From Pedobacter nutrimenti (GTDB taxonomy: Bacteria; Bacteroidota; Bacteroidia; Sphingobacteriales; Sphingobacteriaceae), in contig NZ_QKLU01000010.1 of assembly GCF_003208655.1 (NCBI RefSeq), positions 1 to 64,000 on the forward strand: DNA of 64,000 nucleotides, written 5' to 3'. Within the stretch, counting starts at the first letter, position 1. Every line of letters starts with the position of its first letter. A model generated the notes under the pieces. That model had not been told where the DNA came from. It was given only the letters and a program-made list of their open reading frames with translations, and did not search any database. Of this stretch, positions 32,829 through 42,151 are shown piece after piece. The translations under genes were made by a program, and so were the position numbers.

Positions 32829-33794
32829 CTAATTGAGGGAAATTGTCCCGGTAATGATCTCTTTTCCGTCTTTGTCCAGCGCAAAAACATCAATTGAGGT
32901 CGCATTCACTTTTCTGATTAAAAAGTAATTTGTTTTAAATAATTTTTGAAGGGTAGCAGGCCCGGTGCTGAATAAACTTGCCGGGCTATAGCCGTTGCTC
33001 ACCTCACAAAATAAAGAGTTATACCCAAGCATGCCCAAGGGCCCAATTCCAGTAGATGGAGTTGCATAATAAGCCCAGGTAATGGGTTCAACTTGTTTAT
33101 TATTTACCGTTGTCGGATAACTGGCCTTAAAAAAAGCATAATTACCTGCCGATTGCTTCAAAAATGCAATGGTAGCCGGAGTAAAAGCTTCGCCACTGGC
33201 ATAACGCAGGTTGGCTGTCATGTAAAAACCAAAAAACTGAGGAGCCTGGGTGTAAATTTTTGTGGTTTCCTGTTGCCAGTCCCGGGTCCAGGCAGGTTTG
33301 GTATTTCTAATCAGTTTAAGAATTGCACCACCTTCTTTTTGATAGGTTCCGCCCTGGCGGTAAGACTGCATCACAATCGTATCGGGAACTACCCTTACAA
33401 TTTTAAAAAAGTAGTCTGTAATTTCTGTACCACCAATTTCATAGACACTTGAAATTGCCGATCCAGTCGAAAAACTCAGCAAAGGCATACCTGTTGAAGC
33501 CGAGATTTTAAAATAAGACTCTACGGCATTTCCATAAATTGAAGTCATGCTCACTTTATTTTGAGTCGTATCAAACTTCATGATAAAAGGGGTTGCAGTC
33601 TTAACATCGGTGTTCAGCGAGGATACAAATAAGATCCAGCCATCCTTGGCATCATGCATTTGGGCCTTCAGGTCCCTTTCCAGTTTACCTGATCTTTCAA
33701 TGGATTGTCCTCCATCCAATAAGGCTTCCTTTTTACAGGACAGGACCATACAAAAAAGTATAGCCAGGAAAATTAGGTTATATAGTTTTTTCAT
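32829..33794 (-). CDS. DUF4302-family lipoprotein of a SusCD locus
   Basis: 321 residues. Lipobox MVLSCKKE. The body matches what I know of DUF4302, a family that accompanies SusD and the Mx1-type peptidase (LKAQMHDAKDGWILFVSSLN, FIMKFDTTQNKVSMTSIYGN). It is the last gene of the locus that runs from 41863 to here and ends before the terminator at 32773-32805. It is probably displayed on the cell surface as part of the uptake system. Confidence 0.8.
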   Translation of the reverse strand: MKKLYNLIFLAILFCMVLSCKKEALLDGGQSIERSGKLERDLKAQMHDAKDGWILFVSSLNTDVKTATPFIMKFDTTQNKVSMTSIYGNAVESYFKISASTGMPLLSFSTGSAISSVYEIGGTEITDYFFKIVRVVPDTIVMQSYRQGGTYQKEGGAILKLIRNTKPAWTRDWQQETTKIYTQAPQFFGFYMTANLRYASGEAFTPATIAFLKQSAGNYAFFKASYPTTVNNKQVEPITWAYYATPSTGIGPLGMLGYNSLFCEVSNGYSPASLFSTGPATLQKLFKTNYFLIRKVNATSIDVFALDKDGKEIITGTISLN

Positions 33795-33811
33795 TTTGGT
33801 TCGTTTTAGAA

Positions 33812-34669
33812 TTACTGTAGGGGTAAGCGGTTAACAACATCATCCAGCACATCGTGCATTTGGTGCAGGTCTATCCCTTTGTCCAGATAAAATTTATAGA
33901 CCATCTGATATTTCGTTGCGAGCTTTGCATTTTTAGCTACAATTTTCAATATATCGGCTTTTGAATAACGGATCATGGCTTCTACTGAAGTTGCAAAATC
34001 CTCTTCCGGTGCATAACCACCATAAGCCCTGAAAAAGCCATCCGTCTGCGCCTGGGCATCTGTTCTGCTGGCATAGTTCAACTGGTAATATGTCCCCTGC
34101 GAAACCCGGTCATAGGCATATCCCCGACCATATTTCTGATCCAGCTGGTGGGCGTGTTCATGATAAAGGATACAAATATGTTCCCTTATTCCCGCTTTGG
34201 TAAAAGCCAGGTTATCTACCCCGCCCATTCCCAGCCGGTAATACTGTGCATTTAATCCTGCACCGGCTGCAGTTCCACTGTTAATGGAATTAAAATGGAT
34301 TCCGGTACCAACAATAAGAAATTCAATAGGTTTCTGGTCATTCAAAAATTTTGGAAAGCTTTTGCTCAGGGGTTCCAGCCAGGTTTTCTCTATCACATAC
34401 TTGGTATACAGTTGCGCTTTATCAAATTGCGCCGGAACATAAAAAGTAGTCGGATCTATAACCCGGGGGTTAAATTCATAGAACACCCGCACCCCATAGG
34501 TTTTAAACAGGGTATCGGTTAATTTGTCCAGGGCATTGGGCACCCCGGTCTTGATGGCCGTATAGTCTATAGGGGTCTGATCGGGTAATTTACTGTCCTT
34601 TTTACAGCTGGCAATAAGGGCCACTGCAATACATGCAACTAAAAGGCCGGTTAAATATCTTGTTTTCAT
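33812..34669 (-). CDS. Putative zinc metallopeptidase lipoprotein (Peptidase_Mx1-like)
   Basis: 285 residues from the ATG at 34669; an ATG at 34681 is also possible. Lipobox ALIASC. The zinc-binding HExxH motif appears as CILYHEHAHQLDQKYGRGYA, and a downstream Glu-rich segment (GYAPEEDFATSVEAMIRYSK) could supply the third ligand. These are features of the putative Mx1 metallopeptidases found in SusCD operons. It lies between the SusD and DUF4302 genes with short gaps. The presence of a peptidase suggests that the locus handles a proteinaceous or glycoprotein substrate. Confidence 0.8.
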   Translation of the reverse strand: MKTRYLTGLLVACIAVALIASCKKDSKLPDQTPIDYTAIKTGVPNALDKLTDTLFKTYGVRVFYEFNPRVIDPTTFYVPAQFDKAQLYTKYVIEKTWLEPLSKSFPKFLNDQKPIEFLIVGTGIHFNSINSGTAAGAGLNAQYYRLGMGGVDNLAFTKAGIREHICILYHEHAHQLDQKYGRGYAYDRVSQGTYYQLNYASRTDAQAQTDGFFRAYGGYAPEEDFATSVEAMIRYSKADILKIVAKNAKLATKYQMVYKFYLDKGIDLHQMHDVLDDVVNRLPLQ

Positions 34670-34727
34670 GATGCTATTCATTTAATGTTGTTTTAAATCT
34701 GTTTGAATGAATGGATGGTCATCTGTT

Positions 34728-36176
34728 CTATCTTGGATTTAACTGAATATTTGGATTACCCTCCCTTTCTTTTCTCGGGATCTGGAGTACTTTTCTTAAA
34801 TCATTCGCCTGCAAAGTTTCAGGTGCTTGTCCCCTGGACAAGCTATGGTCTACTTTTAACCCCAGTCTTTTTACGTCAAACCAGCGAAGGCCTTCATTAA
34901 TAAATTCTTTTCTGCGTTCCAGCAATACCGTTGTCAATAAATCGGCAGTGCTTAAACCTGCTGGGTTCAGTGCAGTATAAGGACTGTACCGGGCTTTACG
35001 TAAAACTTCCAGATCGGTCAGCGCATCCTGCACAGTCCCCCCACTCCGGAGCACTGCTTCTGCCCTGTTGAGTAAAACTTCTTCCATAGAAAGATAAGAA
35101 GCCCTGAAAGAACCATTCGGATTGTTTGGCTGAACTTCATATTTGGTCACCATAACCCTTTTGTCGATAACCGTTCCAACCGGATACAAGAGTTTGGCCC
35201 TCAGATCCTGACTGGTAAACACAGGGGTAATGTTGTCTGCCGGAAAAAATCCACACAAGGTAAATCCTGTTGGCGCCAGAAAACTTAAGCTCGGGCTGTA
35301 GTAATCCAGTAATATATTGGGATGAGTGGTCGGGTCCATATATTTGGCCGTAAAAAACTGTATACCACTCTGGGTAATCAAGGTCAGGTCAGTTGCCAGG
35401 TCTCTTACAATCCGGCCTTTATCTGCAATTACAGCATCAGCGAATTTAATTGAAGCTGCCCATTCCCCTTTGTATAGCTTTACACGGGACATAAAGGCAT
35501 TGGCACTGGCCAGTGAAAAATGATAAGGATTCTTAGAGACACTGTTGCCTCCTTTCTGGAGTTGCGCAATCCCTTCGGCCGCATCTTTCTCAATCTGTGC
35601 ATACACTTCCTGAACCGTATTTCTGGCATAATGCTTTACATTGTCCTCGTTCACTTCTGTCACAACCGGCACCCCAAGATCGCTGGCCGCAGTTGAGGGG
35701 TTATAATGCTGTCCAAATAAGTTGACCAGCATAAAATGGCAATAGGCTCTAAGCACAAGGGCTTCCCCAAGTACAGCAGCTTTAAGTTCCGCGCTACCCT
35801 TTTCAGAGCCCATCACGCCGCTAATAACAATATTTGACCGGTATATTTTTGCATAAAACTCCCGGTAAGCCAGGTCTGGCCCCGTAAAATTGTTATCCGG
35901 ATAATCGTCCTTCCATAAATACATAGGTAAAAAGTAACCCACAATGGAAGCCTGGGCCAAATTGGTATGAAAATCATAATCATCGGTCAGGATATCTGTA
36001 AACATTTCATGCCTGGCCGGATAGGCATCGGCCAGTATCTGTTGATAATGCTCCGTAAATTTCAGTTCAATCCTGTTGTCATAGGGTTTCTCTGTAAATT
36101 TTTTGCAGCCCACAAAACACAGTGCAAGCACGGTCAATAATGAGGCTATACTATTTTTTATATTGAATAGAGTCAT
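34728..36176 (-). CDS. RagB/SusD-family substrate-binding lipoprotein
   Basis: 482 residues. Lipobox ALCFVGCKKF. The N-terminal SusD region has EHYQQILADAYPARHEMFTD and ALVLRAYCHFMLVNLFGQHY (TPR-type helices), and the C-terminal region has LLERRKEFINEGLRWFDVKR, the typical SusD end. It caps the SusC channel and captures the substrate at the cell surface. Its gene starts 11 bases after the SusC stop. Confidence 0.95.
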   Translation of the reverse strand: MTLFNIKNSIASLLTVLALCFVGCKKFTEKPYDNRIELKFTEHYQQILADAYPARHEMFTDILTDDYDFHTNLAQASIVGYFLPMYLWKDDYPDNNFTGPDLAYREFYAKIYRSNIVISGVMGSEKGSAELKAAVLGEALVLRAYCHFMLVNLFGQHYNPSTAASDLGVPVVTEVNEDNVKHYARNTVQEVYAQIEKDAAEGIAQLQKGGNSVSKNPYHFSLASANAFMSRVKLYKGEWAASIKFADAVIADKGRIVRDLATDLTLITQSGIQFFTAKYMDPTTHPNILLDYYSPSLSFLAPTGFTLCGFFPADNITPVFTSQDLRAKLLYPVGTVIDKRVMVTKYEVQPNNPNGSFRASYLSMEEVLLNRAEAVLRSGGTVQDALTDLEVLRKARYSPYTALNPAGLSTADLLTTVLLERRKEFINEGLRWFDVKRLGLKVDHSLSRGQAPETLQANDLRKVLQIPRKEREGNPNIQLNPR

Positions 36177-36187
36177 TGTTTTATATT

Positions 36188-39100
36188 TTAGAACTGTGCA
36201 ATTAATCTTAAGGTATAACTTCTTGGGTTTGGCAAGCTCACCCCGGTAATTAAGCTTTGCGGGTCCACTCCCCTCAGTTTGCTGCTTGCCCAGTAATGAA
36301 TGTTATTGGCCGAAAATGTAAGTCGTGCACTTTTTAACCATGGGGTGTTTTGCAGAATTTTAGGTCCAAGGTTATAGGAAAGCATGACCTCACTTAAACG
36401 CAGTACATCTGCGCTGACCACCATTAAATCACTGCGGTTGTATGCAAATTCGTTCTGGATAAAAGCAGAGGATAAATAAGCATTCTGGATATTGGAAACC
36501 AAACCTGGAATATTGGTCAGCCGTTCATCGCCGGCAGTACGCCAGCGGGCATCAATGTCCTGCGAGGCAGCTAGGTCATCGGCATAAATCCTTTTCACCA
36601 TAGGAGAGCGGAATACCTTATTGCCTAAACTATAGGTCAAAAAGACCCTCAATTCAAGTGACTTGTATTTAAAAGTATTGGTTAAAGATCCAGTTGTGGT
36701 TGGTTGTCTGGGGCCCATGTAAGTGATCAAGCCATCATTTGTGCTGGAAAGCACGATATTATCCACAACATTGCCATTGCTTTTATCCTTAAACAAAGGT
36801 TGTCCGTTGGCATCCAAACCGGCAAAATTATAGGCGTACAAGCCATACAAAGGTTTGCCTTTAGTACCATAGCCGTCAGGCTTGGTTTTCTCGGTCAGTA
36901 AAGGAGAAAACAGGTCACCTTCGGTCATGGTGTTTTTAACATAACCGAATATAAAATCGGCGCCCCATTTAAAATTCCGTGTAGCCACAATATCCTTTAC
37001 ACCAAGGGTAATGTCAATACCTTCATTTTTTAAAGAAGCCCAGTTGATGGTTTTAGAAGAAAAACCATCTTCATAACCTACGGTACTGGATTTAATCAGG
37101 TCTTTATTTCTTCTGCTGTAAAATTCGGTAACCAGGTTTAATTTATTAAACAAACCGATTTCAAAGCCAAGGTTGGCTGTGTAATCCTTTTCCCAACTTA
37201 AACTATACAATTCAGGCGCAAAAATTCTAATTCCTATTTCGCTATTTACTGCATCAGGGCGGTTCAGGTTCACATAATTGGCATTGATATTTGGAGAAGT
37301 CTGGTACGCATTTCCCCTTAAACCATAACTACCCCTGATTTTTAAGTAATCAATTTTACCAGCGCTATTGATTGCACTAAAGAATTTTTCTTTATCCACA
37401 TTCCAGGAAACACCAATACTGTAATTTGGCAAAAATCTGGTCTGGGTTTTTCTTCCAAACATGTTGTTGCCATCCACCCTTCCGGCAAGTTCAATGTTAT
37501 ATTTATTGTCAAAACTATACTGAGTGGAAATAAACAAGGCGGTTCTGTTCTCCTGAGTAAATCCTTCAATGTAATAACGGTCGTCCGTTTCCAGCGCTTT
37601 CTTCATGGCCAGAATACTTGGAGAAATAATTTTCCCTCCGTAATACATATAACCATAACCGCGGGTAAAACTGCTGGTCACTTTATCTGAAGCCAGCTCA
37701 AATCCTCCAAAAACACTTAAATTATGCTTTTGATTAAATTGCTGCTTCCATGAAAGTGTATTGGTCATGTAAAAAAAGTTTCCGATATTCTGACGCGCTT
37801 CCAATATCCCACCCCGCGGTAAAATGGTCTCCGGAATAGAATTGGGATCAGATGGATCTTTATACAAATAAGGGTTTAATGACCTCAGTTTATCATTCGT
37901 GGCTACACGGTAAGCTGCCGCTACGTTAGAATATTCAGTCATCACGTGATCGTAATTCGCAGAAGTTTTTCTAGCAGACACCAGGGTTTCAAAAGTCAGG
38001 TTTTTTGTAATCCTGTAAGTCGGGCGGACTGCAAAACGAACATCCTGTGATTTCAGGGTGTTAAAATTTTCGTTAATCTCCTCCAGGATGTTAAAAGGGG
38101 CATAACTACGCAAATAGTACTTATAATTTCCATTTTCATCATATGGAGACATCGCCCTGCTGGTTGTTGCGGCATAAGTAGCAGGGTTCAGTTCAAAGGC
38201 ACGGGTGGTTTCAAAATTATTTTGTGTCCCGTTAAAGGTACCTGGTGAAAGCTGGTTACGAAAAGAGGCATTCAGGTTAAAATCCACATCAAGTTTTGGG
38301 GTCAAGTTAAGGACTACCCTAAAATCCGTGGTATACCTTTTCATGTTGTACCCCACAGCCGATCCGTTATCATTCGCATAACTTCCTGATAAATAATAGG
38401 TCGATTTATCACCGCCGCCTGAAAAAGATAAACTATGCTCCTGCAAAAGGTTGTTCCTGAAAAGCACATCAAACCAATCGGTGTTCACCGAACGGGCCCT
38501 GTTCAGCTCGGCATTAAACTGATCTTTGCTGATCTGGTTGTTTGCATACCTCATATAGGGATCGCTAAATGCGCCTGTTGTAGAAGGGTAATTTAAAACA
38601 GACAAATAACCATAATTAAATAAGTCACGGGAAAGGTCCATTTGCTGTTCTGAATTCATCACATTGTACTGGTTAATGTTTGGTTTAACCCCTACAGTAA
38701 AAGCGGTACTCAGATTAATGACAGTAGAGTTTTTCTTCCCTTTTTTGGTGGTAATGGAAATTACACCATTGGCAGCCCTGGTCCCATATAAAGCGGTTGC
38801 CGAACCATCTTTAAGAATAGTAATATCCTCTATATCAGAAGCATTTAATCCGGCAATTGCCGAACCCAGTAAAGATGCAGGATCTCCTGAATACAACTGG
38901 TTTACACTGATGTTTGCCGGTGATGCAATGGGCACCCCATTGATCACATAAAGGGGTTCCTGGTTGGCACTGATGGAGGCATTACCCCGGATCCTGATTT
39001 TGGGTGTGGCCCCAAATGTTCCCGAAACATTTTCTACACTCACGCCGGCAGCAGCCCCCTGCAGCATTCTGGAAACATCGGTATAACCAGAGCGGTTCAC

Positions 39101-39835
39101 CAGTTCTTTGCTGACCTGACTCACCGAGCCGGTAAATGTCTTTTTATCGATCTTTTGGTATCCCGTAACCACCACCTCATTAAGCCCCATATCTCCGCCC
39201 TGAAGAACAACATTCATAAAAGTGGTGCTTGCCGGCAGTTCTTTTTTGCTAAAGCCGATATAACTAAAAACAAGCATTACTCCGGCCTGATCAACTTTTA
39301 TGGAAAACTCACCTTTGTCATTTGTGGTCACCACATTTTTAGTACCTTTTTCCATTACAGTAGCCCCCACAAGAGGGCCTTTGCCATCGGCAACCTTACC
39401 TGTAATGACAATTTTTTGTACAGCAGGCGTGAGCTCCGTTGCCGTTTTTCGAAGAGAGGGATTAATTAATATGGTCTTGTCTTCTATTTCAAATTCAAAG
39501 GGCTGGTTGGTCATTGCTTTAGCCAGCGTTTCTTCCAATGAAGCTTCATGGACAGACATACTCACCGGATGAGACTTTTTTAACTGGTCGGTATTGTAGA
39601 CCAGCTTATAGCCGCTTTGTTTTCTAATCTCCTGAAGAACTTCATTAAGTGCTGTATTTTTTACAGAAAGTGTAATTTTCTGCGAAAATGTTTTAGCTGA
39701 AATTTGCAAACTTGCAACAATTAGTAAAACAGCGGTCAACTTCATGGCTAATGAAAATTTATAGATAAAATTTTTCACAAGGCTAAATTTTTGCCATAGG
39801 TATGGCAATAGCTTGCGCTGAACTTTTAAATTCAT
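36188..39835 (-). CDS. SusC/RagA-type TonB-dependent receptor with STN domain
   Basis: 1215 residues. A leader (about 1-30) and signal sequence (MKLTAVLLIVASLQISAKTF) are followed by an STN domain (LNEVLQEIRKQSGYKLVYN), CarboxypepD_reg-like domain (VVTTNDKGEFSIKVDQAGVM), the plug with DIEDITILKDGSATALYGTR, and a 22-strand-type barrel ending in an aromatic residue (LRLIAQF). The STN domain means signalling through the FecR at 39966 to the sigma factor at 41267. It pairs with the SusD at 34728. Confidence 0.96.
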   Translation of the reverse strand: MNLKVQRKLLPYLWQKFSLVKNFIYKFSLAMKLTAVLLIVASLQISAKTFSQKITLSVKNTALNEVLQEIRKQSGYKLVYNTDQLKKSHPVSMSVHEASLEETLAKAMTNQPFEFEIEDKTILINPSLRKTATELTPAVQKIVITGKVADGKGPLVGATVMEKGTKNVVTTNDKGEFSIKVDQAGVMLVFSYIGFSKKELPASTTFMNVVLQGGDMGLNEVVVTGYQKIDKKTFTGSVSQVSKELVNRSGYTDVSRMLQGAAAGVSVENVSGTFGATPKIRIRGNASISANQEPLYVINGVPIASPANISVNQLYSGDPASLLGSAIAGLNASDIEDITILKDGSATALYGTRAANGVISITTKKGKKNSTVINLSTAFTVGVKPNINQYNVMNSEQQMDLSRDLFNYGYLSVLNYPSTTGAFSDPYMRYANNQISKDQFNAELNRARSVNTDWFDVLFRNNLLQEHSLSFSGGGDKSTYYLSGSYANDNGSAVGYNMKRYTTDFRVVLNLTPKLDVDFNLNASFRNQLSPGTFNGTQNNFETTRAFELNPATYAATTSRAMSPYDENGNYKYYLRSYAPFNILEEINENFNTLKSQDVRFAVRPTYRITKNLTFETLVSARKTSANYDHVMTEYSNVAAAYRVATNDKLRSLNPYLYKDPSDPNSIPETILPRGGILEARQNIGNFFYMTNTLSWKQQFNQKHNLSVFGGFELASDKVTSSFTRGYGYMYYGGKIISPSILAMKKALETDDRYYIEGFTQENRTALFISTQYSFDNKYNIELAGRVDGNNMFGRKTQTRFLPNYSIGVSWNVDKEKFFSAINSAGKIDYLKIRGSYGLRGNAYQTSPNINANYVNLNRPDAVNSEIGIRIFAPELYSLSWEKDYTANLGFEIGLFNKLNLVTEFYSRRNKDLIKSSTVGYEDGFSSKTINWASLKNEGIDITLGVKDIVATRNFKWGADFIFGYVKNTMTEGDLFSPLLTEKTKPDGYGTKGKPLYGLYAYNFAGLDANGQPLFKDKSNGNVVDNIVLSSTNDGLITYMGPRQPTTTGSLTNTFKYKSLELRVFLTYSLGNKVFRSPMVKRIYADDLAASQDIDARWRTAGDERLTNIPGLVSNIQNAYLSSAFIQNEFAYNRSDLMVVSADVLRLSEVMLSYNLGPKILQNTPWLKSARLTFSANNIHYWASSKLRGVDPQSLITGVSLPNPRSYTLRLIAQF

Positions 39836-39895
39836 ACTTTTGTTTGTAAGGTAATTGGTTAACAGTTGGTTTATTGATTGACGGTTATCTTGATA

Positions 39896-39925
39896 GAACC
39901 GGTTGCGTTGCCGCGCAGCCGGTTC
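39896..39925 (-). other. GC-rich hairpin between fecR and susC
   Basis: A 12-bp stem (39896-39907 with 39914-39925, one G-T pair, 6-nt loop) in the gap between the FecR stop and SusC start. There is no T-run on the minus strand, so RNA processing or partial attenuation is more likely than full termination. Confidence 0.45.
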
Positions 39926-39965
39926 ATTTTTAAGAACGTATCGTATGTTACATAGGCCTTTTCAT

Positions 39966-41162
39966 TTAATAAGTTACTTTAATCACATTATTGGTTAATT
40001 TAAATTTGATGTTTCCTGTCTTTTCGAGCATTCTGAGCACATTTGATAAGGGTTCCGATCTGGACACCAAAGCATTATAGCGGGTCTGGGGCAGGTGCTC
40101 ATAATCAATTTCAACATTATACCAGCGGGAAACCTGTTTCAGAATGTCTTTTAAATACATATCTTCAAACATAAAATTCCCGTTTTTCCAAGCCCTGGAA
40201 ATCTCCGGATTGACTTTGATCACTTCTATGGAATTTGCAGAGACAGAAATGGCCTGTTCACCAGGATTTAAAATCTCATGCTCATTTCCTTTACGTCCCC
40301 ATACATTTACTTTTCCTGAAACCAATGTTGTTCTGGCTTCGGCATCGTCATCGTAGGCACTGATGTTAAATTCTGTTCCCAGTACCTGGATAATCTGTTT
40401 GGGTGTTTCCACGTAAAAAGGAATACGCTGGTTATCTTTAAAAACTTTTTCAACTTCAAAATATCCTTCGCCTTTGAGCTCCACCCTTCTTTCGGCTTTT
40501 GCAAACACCAGTGGATAACGTAATGTAGAAGAAGCATTCAACCAAACCTTAGTCCCATCGGGCAACAGCACCTGGTATTTGGCCCCCCTTGGGGTGCTGA
40601 GTTCATTATAGCCCCCGGCATGTTCTGCCTCGGCCTGATTTTGAATCTCATAAACCAGTGTACCGTCTTTTGTTTTTTTAATACGGATGCCTTTGTCATT
40701 TAAAACTGCATTCTGGTCATCGGTACCCAGTATAACAGTAGTACCATCGGCCAGAGTGAGTGTAGCCTTATCTGTACCTGGTTTTACATTCATAGCGGCC
40801 AGGCTTTGAGAAAAAGAATGCGGTTTTTTAGATTGTATATATAAATAAAGGGACACAGAAAATAGCAGTGCGACACTTGCAGCGATCACCAAACCTTTGT
40901 AAAAAGGAAAACGGATTTTCTTTTCTTCTTTTTTATTAAAAATCTCGTTATTCAGATAAAGATCTGTTTGCTTAAAAAGTGCAACAACCTCTGGCCGCTC
41001 CTCAAAGCCTTCAGGCGCAGGAGAATTGAGCTGACTTAAAATCAACTGTTCCAGGTCTTGCCGGCTTTTATTTTCACCAAAATAAGTCAGCAAAATTTTG
41101 ACTTCCTCAGCAGTACATTGATTGTTGAGATAACGATGGAATAACTCTGAGATGGCTTGCAT
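39966..41162 (-). CDS. FecR-family anti-sigma factor
   Basis: 398 residues. Cytoplasmic N-terminus, one membrane segment near 90-110 (GLVIAASVALLFSVSLYLYI), a periplasmic FecR domain (STPRGAKYQVLLPDGTKVWL, LKGEGYFEVEKV) and the terminal DUF4974 (VSRWYNVEIDYEHLP). It should hold the ECF sigma factor at 41267 until the SusC receptor signals. Order sigma-FecR-SusC-SusD is complete in this locus. Confidence 0.95.
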   Translation of the reverse strand: MQAISELFHRYLNNQCTAEEVKILLTYFGENKSRQDLEQLILSQLNSPAPEGFEERPEVVALFKQTDLYLNNEIFNKKEEKKIRFPFYKGLVIAASVALLFSVSLYLYIQSKKPHSFSQSLAAMNVKPGTDKATLTLADGTTVILGTDDQNAVLNDKGIRIKKTKDGTLVYEIQNQAEAEHAGGYNELSTPRGAKYQVLLPDGTKVWLNASSTLRYPLVFAKAERRVELKGEGYFEVEKVFKDNQRIPFYVETPKQIIQVLGTEFNISAYDDDAEARTTLVSGKVNVWGRKGNEHEILNPGEQAISVSANSIEVIKVNPEISRAWKNGNFMFEDMYLKDILKQVSRWYNVEIDYEHLPQTRYNALVSRSEPLSNVLRMLEKTGNIKFKLTNNVIKVTY

Positions 41163-41266
41163 TTATTTTTCTTATTTTAAGCTAATACGCTCATCAAGAA
41201 AAAACCAACTACTCCATTAAAGTTTTTTTTAAAAAAAAAGATAAACAGGCAATAAACTAAGTCCTC

Positions 41267-41863
41267 TTATCTGTAAAAGAGCTTCATTAATATTAAAATT
41301 ACAGAAAGATCAATATGCGAAAGGTTTCTTTTGAGTATCCGGGTTGCTTTTACAATATGATTGTTAACCGTTGCTGTTGAAATATTCATCAATTCAGCCA
41401 CCTCCTGATAACTTTTTCCATCCACTTTACACATTTTAAACACCCTTCGGCATTGAGGGGGCAATTGCTCTATTTCCTGTTCCAGTAAACTAAATTGTTC
41501 TTTCAAATGTAAACCGTCTTCTATAGGATTGTATTCCTCTCCCATCGACAAAGTCATCAGTCTTTCTTCCAGTTTTTTATCCCTGGAAACTTTTCTAAAA
41601 AAATCATAAACTTTATTCTGGGCAATCCGAAAAATATAACTATCAAAAGACTGCTCCACATCTATAGTGTGTTTATGGTTCCATATCGTAACAAACACCT
41701 CCTGAAGGATATCTGAGGCAATTTCCGGAATCTTGATCAATTTCAGAATATTGGCATACAATTGGCCCCTGTGCTTTTTGTAAAAAAAATCAAAAGCCCT
41801 GTTGTCTCCACTTTTTAACCGAAACAGCATCTCCACATCTGCAACAGGCAAATTCTTACTCAT
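41267..41863 (-). CDS. ECF RNA polymerase sigma factor
   Basis: 198 residues from the ATG at 41863; the frame also opens at a TTG at 41902. Region 2 (AFDFFYKKHRGQLYANILKL, ILQEVFVTIWNHK) and region 4 (LPPQCRRVFKMCKVDGKSYQ, EVAELMNISTATVNNHIVKA) are typical of Bacteroidota SusC-locus sigma factors. It lies 104 bases upstream of the FecR gene and should activate its own SusCD operon. Confidence 0.94.
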   Translation of the reverse strand: MSKNLPVADVEMLFRLKSGDNRAFDFFYKKHRGQLYANILKLIKIPEIASDILQEVFVTIWNHKHTIDVEQSFDSYIFRIAQNKVYDFFRKVSRDKKLEERLMTLSMGEEYNPIEDGLHLKEQFSLLEQEIEQLPPQCRRVFKMCKVDGKSYQEVAELMNISTATVNNHIVKATRILKRNLSHIDLSVILILMKLFYR

Positions 41864-42105
41864 GGTTGGTTTAGTATTAGGCACACCCTTTCCCTGGTTC
41901 AAATGAAAAAGAATGATTTAGTTTGGTTTGTAGCCGTAAGGTAATGGAAATTCATTAAACGCACAAAGTTCTGCTGTTAAAATAACCAGAAATATATCCT
42001 TGCAATACTCTAATGAAAATGTCTATCCTGCTGATAAAAAGCATTTTCCGGTAAAACCAGATTTTAATTGTATGGAGGTATGCTTGTAGCTATAGACACA
42101 AATAA

Positions 42106-42136
42106 GGGGGTCTGTATGATAGCCGCACAGACCCCC
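42106..42136 (-). terminator. Terminator downstream of the second SusCD pair
   Basis: GGGGGTCTGT (42106-42115) pairs with ACAGACCCCC (42127-42136), 11-nt loop. It lies past the SusD stop at 42152. Confidence 0.7.
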
Positions 42137-42151
42137 AATTTTAAAAGAATT

